Under the pieces are notes generated by a model that searched no databases, was not told where the DNA came from, and saw only the letters and a list, made by a program, of their open reading frames with translations. From contig NC_089493.1 in assembly GCF_036850765.1 (NCBI RefSeq), positions 218,424,744 to 218,488,743 on the forward strand: a DNA stretch of 64,000 nucleotides, written 5' to 3'. The translations under genes and the position numbers were made by a program. This document shows, piece by piece, positions 1 through 10,773 of the stretch (position 1 is its first letter; every line of letters begins with the position of its first letter). Source of the stretch: Saccopteryx bilineata (Eukaryota; Chordata; Mammalia; Chiroptera; Emballonuridae).

Positions 1-1023
1 AAGAGCACACTATATCATAAAACCTCATTAATTCAAATAAAATAGGAAGAACAACTCTGTATGTCAATGTAAAACACTAGTTTTTAAAGAAATGAAGTTT
101 TATAATTTTGAAGTTCTTATAACAAGTAACTGCACCTAATTGCCAACAAATTATTTCTACAAATACAAGAAACTTACTAGAAATTACTCAAAATCTGCCA
201 AGTTAGATTTATAGACTACACGGTCATGTAATCAAGTTTTGTTTTGTTGGAAGGAATGTATATTATTCAGATTTTTTTCTGTTTCAAATAACAGAAACAC
301 AACTGAACCTGGTTTAAAGTTTAGAAATGGAACGCATTGGCACAGAGAAGGTGAAACCCAGGGTTGGTGCGGCTCCAGGCCTGGTGGACGCGGGGGCTCA
401 TATGGGAGCAGGACGCAGTCTCCCTCTCTCCATGACCGGCTGGGCTTCCTTCTCCGCTTGTTCTGCCCCAGGCAACCCATCTGTACTGCTGGCTAGTCCC
501 AGAGTTCTGGGACTATATCTTATCCTTTCAGCAATCTTGTCAAATAAGAATTTCTTTTTTCCAATAGTTTCTAAAAAATTTTTAAAAAGTCTTAGGACCG
601 ACTCAGATTTTCCAAGCATGACCCATGTACCATTCTTAGGTAGAAGGTGGAAGACACTGAATGCCTATATTAGCATCAACTTCCCAGAGCTAGAACATGA
701 GGATTTCTTTAGCTCTATGAAACTTCAAACGCCATGAAAGTCGAGAAGAGGTGGTTCAACAAAAAATATTGAAATGCTGTTGCCAGAAGAAAGACGTATA
801 GGGTGCTGGTAAGCAGAAATAGCCATTTCATTGGAGGACCTTAAATGCCCAGCACCACCTGGAGCATCAAGTCCTCTACAACACCACTGATCATCACAGA
901 GCTTCAACTTGTACATTGTTTGTGATGATATATTTTCTTTCACACTTGGCCATCTATTCTGTTAAGTGTCAAATATTATCAACAGATCACCAGGATACTG
1001 GCTGGTCTCCTGACAGTGTAGAA
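1..1023. other. Unclassified non-coding DNA
   Basis: No convincing gene is seen. The part from about 231 to 720 is richer in GC and CT tracts than its surroundings and looks like an old interspersed repeat, but I cannot name the family. The open frames on both strands here (at most 136 codons) overlap one another, have no conserved domain and look like chance. Confidence 0.4.
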
Positions 1024-1038
1024 ACTGAAATATTAGTA

Positions 1039-1535
1039 TTTTAAAATTTTTTAATTAATTTTAATTTATTGTGTTAACATGGATTCAGGTGTCCCACTCA
1101 ATATAACTCCCTCACCTCCCACCCCCGTTTTGCTCATTAAACCCCCCTTGACCCCCTCCCCCTAACTCCTTTCTCCGTCCCTCTGGGATTTGCTGTCCTG
1201 TTATCTGTATCTATGTGTTATGTATATATAATTTCACTAATCCCTTCATCTTCTTTGATCTTGTTCCCTCACCCCCCTTCTTTCTGACATCTGTCCCTCT
1301 GCTCCCTGTGACCTTGCCTCTGCCTCTATTCTGTTCCTCAGTTCACTTTGTTTGTTAGATTCCACATATAAGTGAGATCATATGATATTTATCTTTCTCT
1401 TCCTGGTTTATTTCACTTAGCATAATAATCTCCAGGTCCATCTGTGCCATTGCAAAAGTTAAGATTTCCTTCTTTTTCACAGCCACATGGTATTCCATTG
1501 TGTATATGTACCACAGCTTTTTAATCCACTCTTTC
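1039..1535 (-). mobile_element. L1 3' end, 5'-truncated, antisense
   Basis: Read on the minus strand, this gives the carboxy end of L1 ORF2 (a roughly 60-codon open stretch starting at 1537 with the typical WIKKLWYIYTMEYH pattern) and then the 3'UTR, ending in an A-rich tail that reads as T-rich at 1040-1065 on the plus strand. A perfect 15-bp direct repeat, actgaaatattagta, flanks it at 1024-1038 and 1536-1550. This is the target-site duplication expected of L1 target-primed insertion. It is a dead, strongly 5'-truncated copy. Confidence 0.88.
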
Positions 1536-1550
1536 ACTGAAATATTAGTA

Positions 1551-1974
1551 ATTTAAGCACAGCTAAGAATAATATCATCCTGAACTGAATTTAACAGTTT
1601 TCTTCTCAGAGCCAGTTCTGATTTGGGGTATTTAGGGCAGATTTTCTTAATTATTTAGGCCAAGTTCTGGTTCTTTAAATCTCCCAATAATTCTGTGAAC
1701 TATCCAATTTTCTATTTGATGACCTACTCAACCAGAGTTCACTTCAAGTGCTTATAACTAACTGATCAATAACCTTTCTAAAACAGATGCTTTTATGAAG
1801 TTGGTTATGAATCAACATACCATAAATTTGAATATTCATCTAACTGCTATTCCTACTCATCAAATGACTATCAAATATGTGTCTTAATCTTAACATGTCC
1901 AAAACACAACCAAAGTCATTAGATAGGCCCCTAGTCCTATGTGATTGGTGTCTTCATGAGAAGAGATAACACTA
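1551..1974. other. Non-coding DNA with a possible L2 scrap
   Basis: No gene is visible. The stretch 1858-1920 contains the phrase cttaacatgtccaaaac, which is characteristic of the ORF2 region of the ancient L2 LINE in sense orientation. The rest looks like single-copy AT-rich DNA. Confidence 0.4.
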
Positions 1975-2265
1975 ACAACAAAATATCTGAAAAAATAAAG
2001 AAAGAAAATAATTTACAATAGCCATCAAAACCAATAAATAATTAGAAATAAGTTTAACCAAGAAAGTGAAAGGTCTGTACAGTGAAAACTATTAGACTCT
2101 GATGAAAGAAATTGAAAATACAAAAAATGGAAAGATATTCCATATTCAGAAATTGGAAGAATTAATATTTTAAAAATGCATACTACCCAAAACCAACTAT
2201 AGATTCAGTGCAATCCCTGTCAAAATTTCAGTGGCATTTTTCTTGAAGTTTGACCTCCTCAATAT
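1975..2265 (+). mobile_element. L1 ORF2 fragment
   Basis: The sequence follows the L1 ORF2 region downstream of the reverse-transcriptase core: tacaatagccatcaaaacc, an aaatttaaccaag-like block, and the 'accaactatagattcagtgcaatccctgtcaaaat' type block near 2193-2228. It is an internal fragment with neither element end and no open frame. The downstream side is cut off close to a later SINE. Confidence 0.7.
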
Positions 2266-2286
2266 GCTAAAGGTGAATTCTTCTTC

Positions 2287-2712
2287 TTTTTTTTTGTGAC
2301 AGAGACAGTGAGAGACGCAGAGAGAGGGACAGATAGGGACAAACAGGAAGAGAGAGAGATGAGAAGAATCAAATATTCATTGTGGCTCCTTCGTTGTTCA
2401 TTGATTGCTTTCTCATATGTGCTTTGATGGGAGGGGGCCTACAGCAAAGTGAGTGACCCCTTGCTCAAGCCAGTGACCTTGGGGTCTAGCCAGTGACCTT
2501 GGGCTCTAGCCAGCAACCTTGGGCTTCAAACCAGGGGCCATGGGGTCATGTCTATGATCCTACGCTCAAGCCAGTGAGCCCACACTCAAGCTAATGAGCC
2601 TGTGCTCAACCCAGATGAGCCTGCACTCAAACTGGTGACCTTAGGGTTTCAAACCTGGGTCCTCTGTGTCCCAGTCCGACACTCTATCCACTGCACCACT
2701 GCCTAGTCAGGC
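2287..2712 (-). mobile_element. tRNA-derived SINE (CCTGACCAGG type), antisense
   Basis: On the minus strand it begins with a degenerate form of the head CCTGACTAGGCAGTGGTGCA, continues through a repeated 'gctggcttgagcccaaggtc' body, and ends in a CT-rich segment and poly(A). The body is a run of short imperfect repeats typical of this SINE group. Flanking 16-bp imperfect duplications are at about 2270-2286 (aaggtgaattcttctt) and 2713-2728 (aaagttaattcttctt). Related copies lie at 10.1, 15.0, 19.3, 39.9, 51.7 and 56.2 kb. Confidence 0.85.
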
Positions 2713-2889
2713 AAAGTTAATTCTTCTTAATTCAAAAGGACATCTCTTACTGTTTTTTGTAATATTTTGTTTCAAAATTTTTTTACCTCAAAAACTGTAC
2801 TTCAATATCACTCTCCTTCCACTTATAAAAACAGATTTAGTCTCATTACTATAAAATAAATAGAAATAAAACTCTCTATTCTGCACCTA

Positions 2890-3640
2890 CTTCACAGCTG
2901 ACTTCCCTGTTCCTCTATCTCTCCCCTGTCTTTTACAACCAAGCTCCACAAAAGAATGATCTGCAATCTCAGTCTACATTTCTTTCCATCCTAATTCCTC
3001 CTCAATCTCCAGCTGCTTTTCTTATATCTCAGTTTTTCGCATTTCACTGGCAAAACTCATCAAAGACTGTTTCCAAATCCTTTGGTCCTTTTAGTTCGCA
3101 CCTTAATAAAGTATCCACTGTATTTCTACTGTGGACTACTCCATTCTTGAAACTACTGCCTCCCTTATTTCTAGAGACAATTTCTTTGACCAGTTCTTTA
3201 TCTTCTTTTCTGGTACCCAATATTTAAATATTGGTATTTCTTTTTCTATTACTTTATAGTATTTTCCAAGGAAATTTACATGCTATAACTCCTAGATCAA
3301 TATATCCTTCCCTGCCTTTTATAAATTCATCCCACATTTTCCCCCATGTATTCAATTGCCTATTCTCTACCTCCATCTTGCATTCCCAGATAAATCAAAG
3401 TCAACATGTCCCAAGTAGAGATCATCATTTTCTCAAAACTTCATCCCCAGTCTATTTTAACAAGTGGCACTGCTATTTCTATACCAATGGATTCTTGCCT
3501 TCTGTATTTTTATCTATTCTATTCCTTCTGCTGAGATTGTATGTTTGGTTCTTCTGCTGAGGTTACACTTTTGTCTGCCTAGAAATGCTTACTCATTTTT
3601 AGGTTCAAGAATCACCTCTCTAAAGACCAATTAACCACCC
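2890..3640 (+). mobile_element. Ancient L2 LINE fragment, reverse-transcriptase region
   Basis: Degenerate but recognisable L2 sequence in sense orientation. The stretch 3112-3168 corresponds to the part of L2 ORF2 that normally encodes the LSAAFDTVDH-type motif, and 3285-3440 follows the later ORF2 segment with 'catgtccca' and a 'gtggcactgctat' block. The open frame at 3231-3560 is a by-product and not a gene. High divergence fits a mammal-wide relic. The boundaries are approximate. Confidence 0.6.
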
Positions 3641-3927
3641 TGGCCAAATAAAAATAACAACTGACAGCTGCCTCCTAACATGCTTACAATAGTATGTGCA
3701 ACACTAAATTATGAAGAAAACACTTGTTCCGTGGAGAGGGATGAGCACGTAAGAAATTTGGGGCTTTAAAGGGTTCACAAAAGCTCAATGTGGCTGAAGC
3801 AGTGGGTCCAAGGGACAATGACATAAAAAACATTTGAAGAAGGTGGGTCCTAATCCAGCAGGTTCTTCAGGCTATGGTAAACATGTTTGCATTCTATTCT
3901 AACTACAATGAGAAGCCAAAAACTATT

Positions 3928-4128
3928 GTTTTTATTTATTATTATTGATTTTACAGAGAAAGGAGGGCAGGGAGTGAGAAGTATCAACACAAAATTGCTT
4001 CACTTTAGTTGTTCATTGCTTCCTTATTGCTTGTCATATGTGCCTTGCCCAGTCAGCCCAGGGTTTTGAACCAGTGACCTCAGCATTCCAGACTGACATT
4101 CTAGCCACTGTGCCACCACAGGCCAGGC
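3928..4128 (-). mobile_element. Short tRNA-derived SINE (about 200 bp), antisense
   Basis: The minus strand reads a head like gcctggcctgtggtggcaca, a B-box-like ggttcaaaacc, then 'aaggcacatatgacaagcaa' and a short tail. This is a shorter relative of the CCTGACC SINEs without the repeated body. Imperfect 14-bp flanking duplications agccaaaaactatt (3914-3927) and agccaagaactatt (4129-4142) mark it as a genuine insertion. Confidence 0.85.
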
Positions 4129-4144
4129 AGCCAAGAACTATTCT

Positions 4145-4820
4145 AAGGCTGGAAGTGACAAGATCCAAGTTAGGTTTTAAAATGATCTCTACAGCTACAA
4201 TCTGAATATATTTCAGGGCAGCAAGATTGTTAAAGAGGCAACTAGTTAAGAAGACATTATAATAATCCATCTGAAAAATAATGGTTACTTAGCCTGGGTG
4301 ATAGTCAGAATGATACAGAACAGAGTCAATATTTTTGACAAATTTCTATTACAAGAAAACAAATGAGACTATGTTGCTTGAGTAACTAATAATTTATTTC
4401 AGGATGTTCCATGGTCATTACTGGCTGCATCCTGTGACCATCTGGAGACCAGAATGACTGGCCAAGCTTCGTGTCTTTGCACATACACAAAAACAACTTT
4501 CACAAAATTTATTGGCATGTTCCTCAAAGTTTGCTGTGTTCTTTGAACTTTTTTGACCTTGAGAAATTCCTTTGCCCACAGAAAACATTTCAGCCAATGA
4601 AAGTTGGACTCTTCCTGAAGGTTTCATAGATATTATTCTTAAAAATACTATTTTGTACATTTCTATTTCCTTCGTTGGCTTCAGAGTCTACATTTCTCTC
4701 ATAGATCAGACAAAGAATAAAGAGAGATAAGTGAAGAAAATAGGCTTTAGAGACCAAACCAGTCTAGCTCTCAATTCAAAGCTATCGGCCTGGTTGCAAA
4801 GACACTCTGTTATCAGTTAT
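4145..4820. other. Non-coding DNA, nothing recognised
   Basis: AT-rich sequence with no repeat family that I can name and no convincing coding potential. The 80-codon antisense frame near 4418-4660 shows no domain. Confidence 0.4.
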
Positions 4821-4821
4821 G

Positions 4822-4935
4822 AAATGTTCATTCCATAAATATTTATTGAGACTGATTATGGTCTTAGATCCATGCTAAATGCTATGGATGACAAACCATT
4901 GTCCTCCAAGGAGCTCATTATCAGGCTGTCAGATG
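4822..4935 (-). mobile_element. L2 3' end, antisense
   Basis: The pattern ttcattccataaatatttattgag..., followed by a degenerate 'ggatgacaaa...ccaaggagctcattatc' block, is the reverse complement of the L2 3' end. Divergence is high, as expected for this ancient family. Confidence 0.65.
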
Positions 4936-5282
4936 GAGATCTTTTGTTAATAAACTTTCTTCTAATGAATTTAAATACCATTGTATTATAAATATGGATA
5001 ACCTGTATTTGTCTAGGTTGACCATCTTCCTCTATCTAATTCATATCTGCTAATTAGTTACACATTTTCTCTTAACCTGTTTCTGCATTGGATCTAAAAT
5101 AATTTCTTAAATTTCCTTTATAATATAAAAACTATAAGATTAACTAAATATGTTCTAAAACCAGAAAAAGACACTACAAAGAAAAGTATAGGCCAATATT
5201 CTTGATGACCATAGATGCTAAAAATCCTCAACAAAATATTAGCAAACAATACATACAGCAATTTACAAAAAGAACATATACC

Positions 5283-5599
5283 GGCCCTGGCTGGTTGGCT
5301 CAGCGGTAGAGCGTCGGCCTGGCGTGCGGGGAACCCTGGTTTGATTCCCGGCCAGGGCACATAGGAGAAGCGCCCATTTGCTTCTCCATTCCCCCCCTCC
5401 TTCCTCTTTGTCTCTCGCTAGAGTGGCTCTGGTCGCGGCAGAGCGACGCCCCGGAGGGGCAGAGCATCACCCCCTGGTGGGCAGAGCTTCGCCCCTGGTG
5501 GGCGGGCCAGGTGGATCCCGGTCGGGCGCATGCGGGAGTCTGTCTGACTGTCTCTCCCCGTTTCCAGCTTCAGAAAAATACAAAAAAAAAAAAAAAAAA
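5283..5599 (+). mobile_element. Rhin-1-like tRNA-derived SINE
   Basis: Starts ggccctggctggttggctca, with a Pol III A-box-like ggctcagcggtagagc and a B-box-like ggtttgattcc. The GC-rich body then follows ('agagcgacgccccgg', 'tggtgggc', 'gatcccggtcgggcgcatg'), and it ends at 'ccagcttcagaaaaata' plus poly(A). The middle of the family body is shortened compared with the 21.8-kb copy. Flanking duplications gaacatatacc (5272-5282) and gatcatatacc (5600-5610) differ at one position. Confidence 0.93.
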
Positions 5600-6213
5600 G
5601 ATCATATACCATGATCAAGTGAGATTTTTTTCTGGGGATTCAGGTTGGTATAATATTTGCAAATCAATGAACATGCTATATCATATAAACAAAATGAAGG
5701 ATAAAAACCACGTGATCATATCAATAGATGTAGAAAAAAAGCATTTGAGAAAATCCAGCAACCATTTGTGATTAAAAAACAAAACAAAAAACTAACAAAA
5801 AAAAAAGTCTCAGCAAAGTGGAAATAAAGGGAATATACTGCAATGTAATAAAGGCCATATATGACAAGCCCACAGCCAACATCATACTCAGTGGCTAAAC
5901 TACAAGCACTTCCCTTAAGATTAGGAATAAGACATGGATGTCTGTAATTACCACTCTTAGTCAACTTAATACAAGAAGTTCTAGCCACAGCAATCAGATA
6001 AGAAGAAGAAATAAAAGGCATCCAAATTCAAAAGAAGTAAAACACTTATTATTTTCAGGTGGCATAATATTGTATATAGACAACTCTAAAGAGTCCACCA
6101 AAACCAACTAGAACTGATAAATAAATTCAGTGAAATGGCAAGATACAAAATAAATATCCAAAAATCACTTGCGTTTTTATACACCAATAATAAACTATCA
6201 GAAAGGGAAACTA

Positions 6214-6548
6214 GGCCCTGGCCAGTTGGCTCAGTAGATAGCCTGGTGTATAGATGTTCCAGGTTCAATTCTCAGTCAAGGCAACACAAAAGAAGTAACC
6301 ATCTGTTTTTCTCCACTTCCCTCTCCCCCTTCTTTCCCTCTTCCCCTCTAGCAAGGAGTAGCTTGATTGATTTAAATGTCAACCTTGGGCACTAAGAATA
6401 GCTTGGTTGGTCCCAGCACTGACCTCAGGCAGTAAAAATAGGTTGGTATGCAAGCATTAGCCCCTTATGGGGTTACCAGGTGAATCCTGGTTAGGGCACA
6501 TGTGGGAGTCTGTCTCACTATCTCCCCTCTTCTAAGAAAGGAAGAAAG

Positions 6549-6607
<59 letters not shown>

Positions 6608-6644
6608 GAAAGAAAGAAAGAAGAGAGAGAGAAAGTGAGAAAAG
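6214..6644 (+). mobile_element. Diverged Rhin-1-like SINE ending in a purine microsatellite
   Basis: The head ggccctggccagttggctca is retained, but the body is much more diverged than in other copies here, so this is an older insertion or subfamily. The tail has turned into an (AAAG)n tract. A perfect 13-bp duplication, gaaagggaaacta, at 6201-6213 and 6645-6657 frames it inside the L1. Confidence 0.88.
6529..6640 (+). repeat. (AAAG)n microsatellite from a SINE tail
   Basis: About 22 near-perfect GAAA/AAAG units, followed by a GA-rich segment up to the TSD. It grew from the poly(A) tail of the 6214 SINE. The long open frames read through it on both strands are low-complexity artefacts. Confidence 0.95.
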
Positions 6645-8018
6645 GAAAGGGAAACTAAGAAAACATTCCCATTTAAAAATGCATCCAAAAAAATACCTTG
6701 GAATGAATTTAACCAAGGATGTAAAAGCTTGCACTCAGAAAATTATAAGACACTGAAGAAAGAAATTGAAGAAGACACAAATAAGTGAAACTGGAGCCCA
6801 GAAATAAACTTATGCCTTTGTGGTCATTAATATCTGACAAAGGAGACAAGAACATATGATAAGTTAAAAATAGTCTATTCAATAAATGGTATTGGAAAAA
6901 GTGTACAGATATGTTCAAAAATATGAAACTAAACCACCTACTTATTCAGTACATAAGAATAAACTTAAAATGGATTAAAAATTTAAATGTTAAACTCAAA
7001 ACCATAAAAATCCTCGAAGGAAACAGGCAGTAAAATCTTGAACATTTCTTATTACAATATTTTTGCTTATTTTATCCTTGAGCAAGGGAAATAGAAGAAA
7101 AAATTTTTAATGAGATTACATCAAACTAAAAATCTTTTGCACAGCAAAAGAAATCATCAACAAAATGAAAAGACAAACCACTGAATGAAAGAACAGATCT
7201 ACCAATGACACATCTGGTCAGAAATTAATATCCAGAATTTATAAAGAACTTATAAAACTCAACAACAACAACAAAAAATCAATTTAAAAAATGGGTAAAG
7301 GACCTAACTAGACACTTTTCCAAAAAGGACATGTAGATGGCCAATAGATATATGAAAAGATGCTCATTATCACTAATCATCAGAGAAATGAAATCAAAAC
7401 GACAATGAGATATCACCCATACTTGTCAGAATGGTTATTATTAATAGATAAACAAACAACAAGTGCTGGCAAGGATGTAAGGAAAAGGGAACCTTTATGC
7501 ACTGTTCATGGGAATGCAGACTGGTGCAGACACTGGAAAACAGTATGGAGTTACCTCAAAAAATTAAAAATGGAATTGCCTTGTGATTAGTGATTCCACT
7601 TCTGAGAATATATCCAAAAAAACCCCAAAACACAAATTTAAAATAATAAATGCACCCTATATTTGTAAAATAGCCAAGATGTGGAAGCAGCCCAAGTGCC
7701 CATCAGTAGATGAGTGGATAAAAAAGCTGTGGTGCATTTACACAGTGAAATACTCTTGGGCTATAAAAAAAGAAGGAAATCTTACCTTTTGCTACAGTAT
7801 GGATGGACCTGGAGAGCATTATACTAAGTGAAATAAGCTAATCATAGAAAGACAAGAACCCTATGATTTCACTCATATGTGGAATCTAATGAACAAAATA
7901 AACTAACAAAAATAGAAACAGACTCATAGGTGGAGAACAGATTGATAGCTGTCAGAGGGGAGGGACTTTCAGGGCTGGATGAAAAAGATAAAGGGATTAA
8001 GCAAAAATTTTTAGAAAG

Positions 8019-8222
8019 TCTGACTTGTGATGATGCAGTGGGTAGAGTGTTGACCTGGAATGCCAAGGTCGCCAGATCAAAACCCCAGGGTTGCCCAGTC
8101 AAGGCACATACAAGAAGCAATTACTGCGAGTTGACACTTCCTGCTTCTCCCTCCTTTTCTTTCTCTCCTCTCTCTAAAATCAATAACTAAAGTCTTAAGA
8201 AGAAAAGAAAAGAAAACAAAAC
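8019..8222 (+). mobile_element. Short tRNA-derived SINE
   Basis: Head tctgacttgtgatgatgcag, then 'gggtagagtgttgacctgga', a B-box-like segment 'ccagatcaaaacccc', 'gtcaaggcacatacaagaagcaa', CT-rich tail and A-rich end. Same short type as 3928-4128 and 52480-52680. It sits in the 3'UTR of the 5153-8442 L1. I did not find a clean TSD. Confidence 0.75.
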
Positions 8223-8744
8223 AAAACCTCATAGACACAGACAACAGCATGGTAATTACCAGAGGGGGAGGGGGTGGAGGAAGGTAGAGAAGGGGATGGG
8301 AGGATAAATGGTCGTGGGAGGACCCTTCACTTTAGTTGGTAAGCACACAATAAAATATACAGATGTGTATTATAGAATTGTTCATCTGAAACCCATTTAA
8401 TTTTATTAACCAATATCACCCCAATAAATTCAATAAAAAAACAACTAAATATGGAAAATTATTGAAAATGATCATGTTATTTATTGGTAACCTCATCTAA
8501 CTCTTTGGAAAGTTATGTCTTGTCAGCTAAAATGCTAGCATGATATTATCTTAATCTTTCTACGAAGTTGAGAAGTAATATCTGAAACATACTTTCAATG
8601 CTTACTACAATGCTTAGTAAACTAGGTGCAAATGGCATTTCTAATGCCAGGTTTGTCAGTGTTGAAATTAATGTTCACTGTGAAATCTCAAGTAGAGTAG
8701 AATTTTGAAAGTTTTCAGTCATTGGAACTTGTCCACCAGTCTTG

Positions 8745-8850
8745 GTGTTAATTTATTCATTCATTTATTTAGCAAATATTCCTTATTTATTATGTGCCAG
8801 CAAGTGGTCGAGATAAAGAAATGAACACACAGGAAAGGCTTTTGACTACA
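8745..8850 (-). mobile_element. L2 3' end, antisense
   Basis: The series ttcattcatttatttagcaa...tattatgtgccag is the reverse complement of the L2 3' terminus, including its short ATTC-type terminal repeats. Confidence 0.7.
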
Positions 8851-8862
8851 TAGGCCTGCATA

Positions 8863-9060
8863 GACTTCTCTTTTTTAAAAATTGTTATTTATTGATTTTA
8901 GCGAGAGAGAAAGGGAGGGGGGGAGAGAGAGAGAGAGAGAGAGATAAAGAGAGAGAGGAACATCGATTTGTTCCTGTATGTGCCCTGACAGGGGATCAAA
9001 CCAACAACCTCTGTGCTATGAGACAATGATCTAACCAACAGAGCTAGCTAGCCAGGGCAA
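8863..9060 (-). mobile_element. Ves-like tRNA SINE, antisense
   Basis: The minus strand reads tgccctggctagctagctct..., a tRNA-like head, then 'tgtcagggcacatacaggaacaaatcgatgttcc', a CT microsatellite (GA on the plus strand, 8922-8955) and 'aaaatcaataaataac'. This fits the bat Ves SINE layout. A 9-bp duplication, gcctgcata, is at 8854-8862 and 9061-9069. Confidence 0.8.
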
Positions 9061-9069
9061 GCCTGCATA

Positions 9070-10064
9070 TTCTGGTAGATGGAAATAGTATAAGAACAGT
9101 CAGAAGAATACATAGTATGACATGTGGTTATAAGTATACAGAGAAATAATAATCTTGCAGAGATACAGAATATTGATTAATAATAAAAAGGTAATTACAC
9201 AAATAGGCCCATTTATCATTTGGATATCACAATGGCTTTACATAGTTGAATATATACCTGTTTATTATTGGTAAATGCTTATAATAGCAAGAATGCCCTA
9301 TGGATTCATAGTACATTCAAAATAACTGGTTCGATATTTTGTATATAATCAAATTACATATTGAAGATGAGCTATAATAACAATAAAAATAAGTTTTTCT
9401 TTGTAAAATTTCTCCTGTGAAACTCAACTGGAGTCAAATTCTAACATCTCAGAACTTTGTTTTCATTGTTCTGAAGTAAAAACTGCTTCACTGGTTCTGC
9501 AAAGTAGTGTATATAATAGGCTGGTCCTGGCCTATGTGTATGCATTTTACCCTCCAGAGTATACCAGGATGTACCCTCCATTTGAAGATCTTTGGCCCTT
9601 CATGTCAGGTTTTGTTGATGTCCTAAGAAAGACTGTTCTTGTTTCAAGTTAGGATGACCTGGAGCAGACTAGAATCCAGGTACTTGATTAGATAACTCAT
9701 TTGATTACATTGCATATCACTTCTATAAACATACTAGGTTCCTAAGGACTTCCCAAAAGTTTAAAATTCCTAGTAGTCTGCTTCTAAATTTTCTGAAACT
9801 AACCTCACAAAATATGACAATATTATTCAAATATACAACGTTTAAAAATTTTCCAATGCTAAATTTGACTAGTCACTCTGAACTTCATTTCTAAATCCTG
9901 TTGCCTTCCTACAACTAAAACCACATCTATATTTCCTTTTATCTTTCTCCCCCTAAAAAGTGATGTGCTGATAAATGTCAAACAGTTGGCTGTCCAGAAA
10001 ACTTGATTTATAGTGTTTACTCATTTCTGTGGATAACTACTCCTGCCATGGTTAATTTCAAATG
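9070..10064. other. Non-coding DNA, nothing recognised
   Basis: AT-rich, probably single-copy sequence. No domain-bearing frame, tRNA or named repeat could be identified by eye. Confidence 0.45.
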
Positions 10065-10073
10065 ATCAATATG

Positions 10074-10409
10074 GGTCTGACCAGGCGGTGGTACAGTGGA
10101 TAGATGTCAGACTGGGATGTGGAGGACCCAGATTCAAAACCCCGAGGTCGCCAGCTTGAGTGCAAGCTCACCTGGTTTGAACAAGACTCACCAGCTTGAG
10201 CCCAAGGTCGCTGGCTGAAGCAAGGGGTGAATCGGTCTGCTGTAGCCCCCCGGTCAAGGCACATATGAGAAATCAATTAATGAACAACTAAGGAACCGCA
10301 ACGAGGAATTGATGTTTCTCATCTCTCTCCCTTCCTGTCTATCTGTCCCTATCTGTCCCTCTCTCTGACTCTCTGTCTCTCCCACAAGGAAAAAAAAAAT
10401 TTTAAAAAA
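10074..10409 (+). mobile_element. tRNA-derived SINE (CCTGACCAGG type)
   Basis: Head gtctgaccaggcggtggtac, A-box-like 'cagtggatag', B-box-like 'agattcaaaacccc', a body with 'cgccagcttgag' repeats, 'gtcaaggcacatatgagaaatcaat', then a 'ctgtccctatctgtccctctctctg' tail and poly(A). A 9-bp duplication, atcaatatg, is at 10065-10073 and 10410-10418. Confidence 0.9.
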
Positions 10410-10453
10410 ATCAATATGATATCACTAAAAGTGGAATTGGAAAGACACGCTCA

Positions 10454-10511
10454 CAGTTGGTTCTCGTGAGTCAGTCTATGCGCAGTTGGTTCTTGTGAGT
10501 CAGTCTGTGCG
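10454..10511 (+). repeat. 29-bp tandem duplication containing TGAGTCA
   Basis: Two adjacent 29-bp units (10454-10482 and 10483-10511) start cagttggttctcgtgagtca and cagttggttcttgtgagtca. Each contains the TGAGTCA core bound by AP-1-type factors and ends in a CpG-containing 'gcg'. The stretch to about 10620 is CpG-richer than its surroundings. It could be a relic of an LTR or other repeat. No function is shown. Confidence 0.75.
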
Positions 10512-10773
10512 AGCGCTAGCACAACATTGGCATAACAACCTCTTTGCGTCCCACTGGAAGGCACACAGAATTTTACCTGGACAACACTTTTGTTTAACCA
10601 TTTCAGGCAATTGTTAAGGTTGTAGTTGAGGAAATCAGAGATAAGATATTTGGATTTGGAATCTAGTTTAAAAACAAGACAACTGCTGAAGTATAGTCAT
10701 TTTTTAGTATCAATAATAATGATTATTAATGATAAATTTACACCTCAAGACAAAGAACTAAAAATTTATTTGA

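Larger units (their letters stand above)
5153..8442 (+). mobile_element. 5'-truncated L1 with three internal SINEs
   Basis: L1 ORF2 sequence starts in the middle of the reverse-transcriptase domain (5153) and runs to the 3'UTR and tail (8370-8442). It is flanked by an 11-bp duplication, aactaaatatg, at 5142-5152 and 8443-8453, so this is one insertion. Three SINEs (5283-5599, 6214-6644, 8019-8222) inserted later. Without them the L1 is about 2.3 kb. Frames are broken throughout, and part of ORF2 between about 6770 and 6800 appears to be missing. It is non-functional. Confidence 0.85.

Noticed and set aside
2666..3560. Open frames near 2.7-3.6 kb with hydrophobic content
   Set aside because: They fall in an L2 relic with degenerate reverse-transcriptase sequence. 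The hydrophobicity comes from T-rich codons.
5288..5362. tRNA-like sequence with A and B boxes at the head of SINEs
   Set aside because: It is the SINE head and not a tRNA gene: acceptor pairing and anticodon arm are not kept, and the same head recurs in many copies followed by the SINE body.
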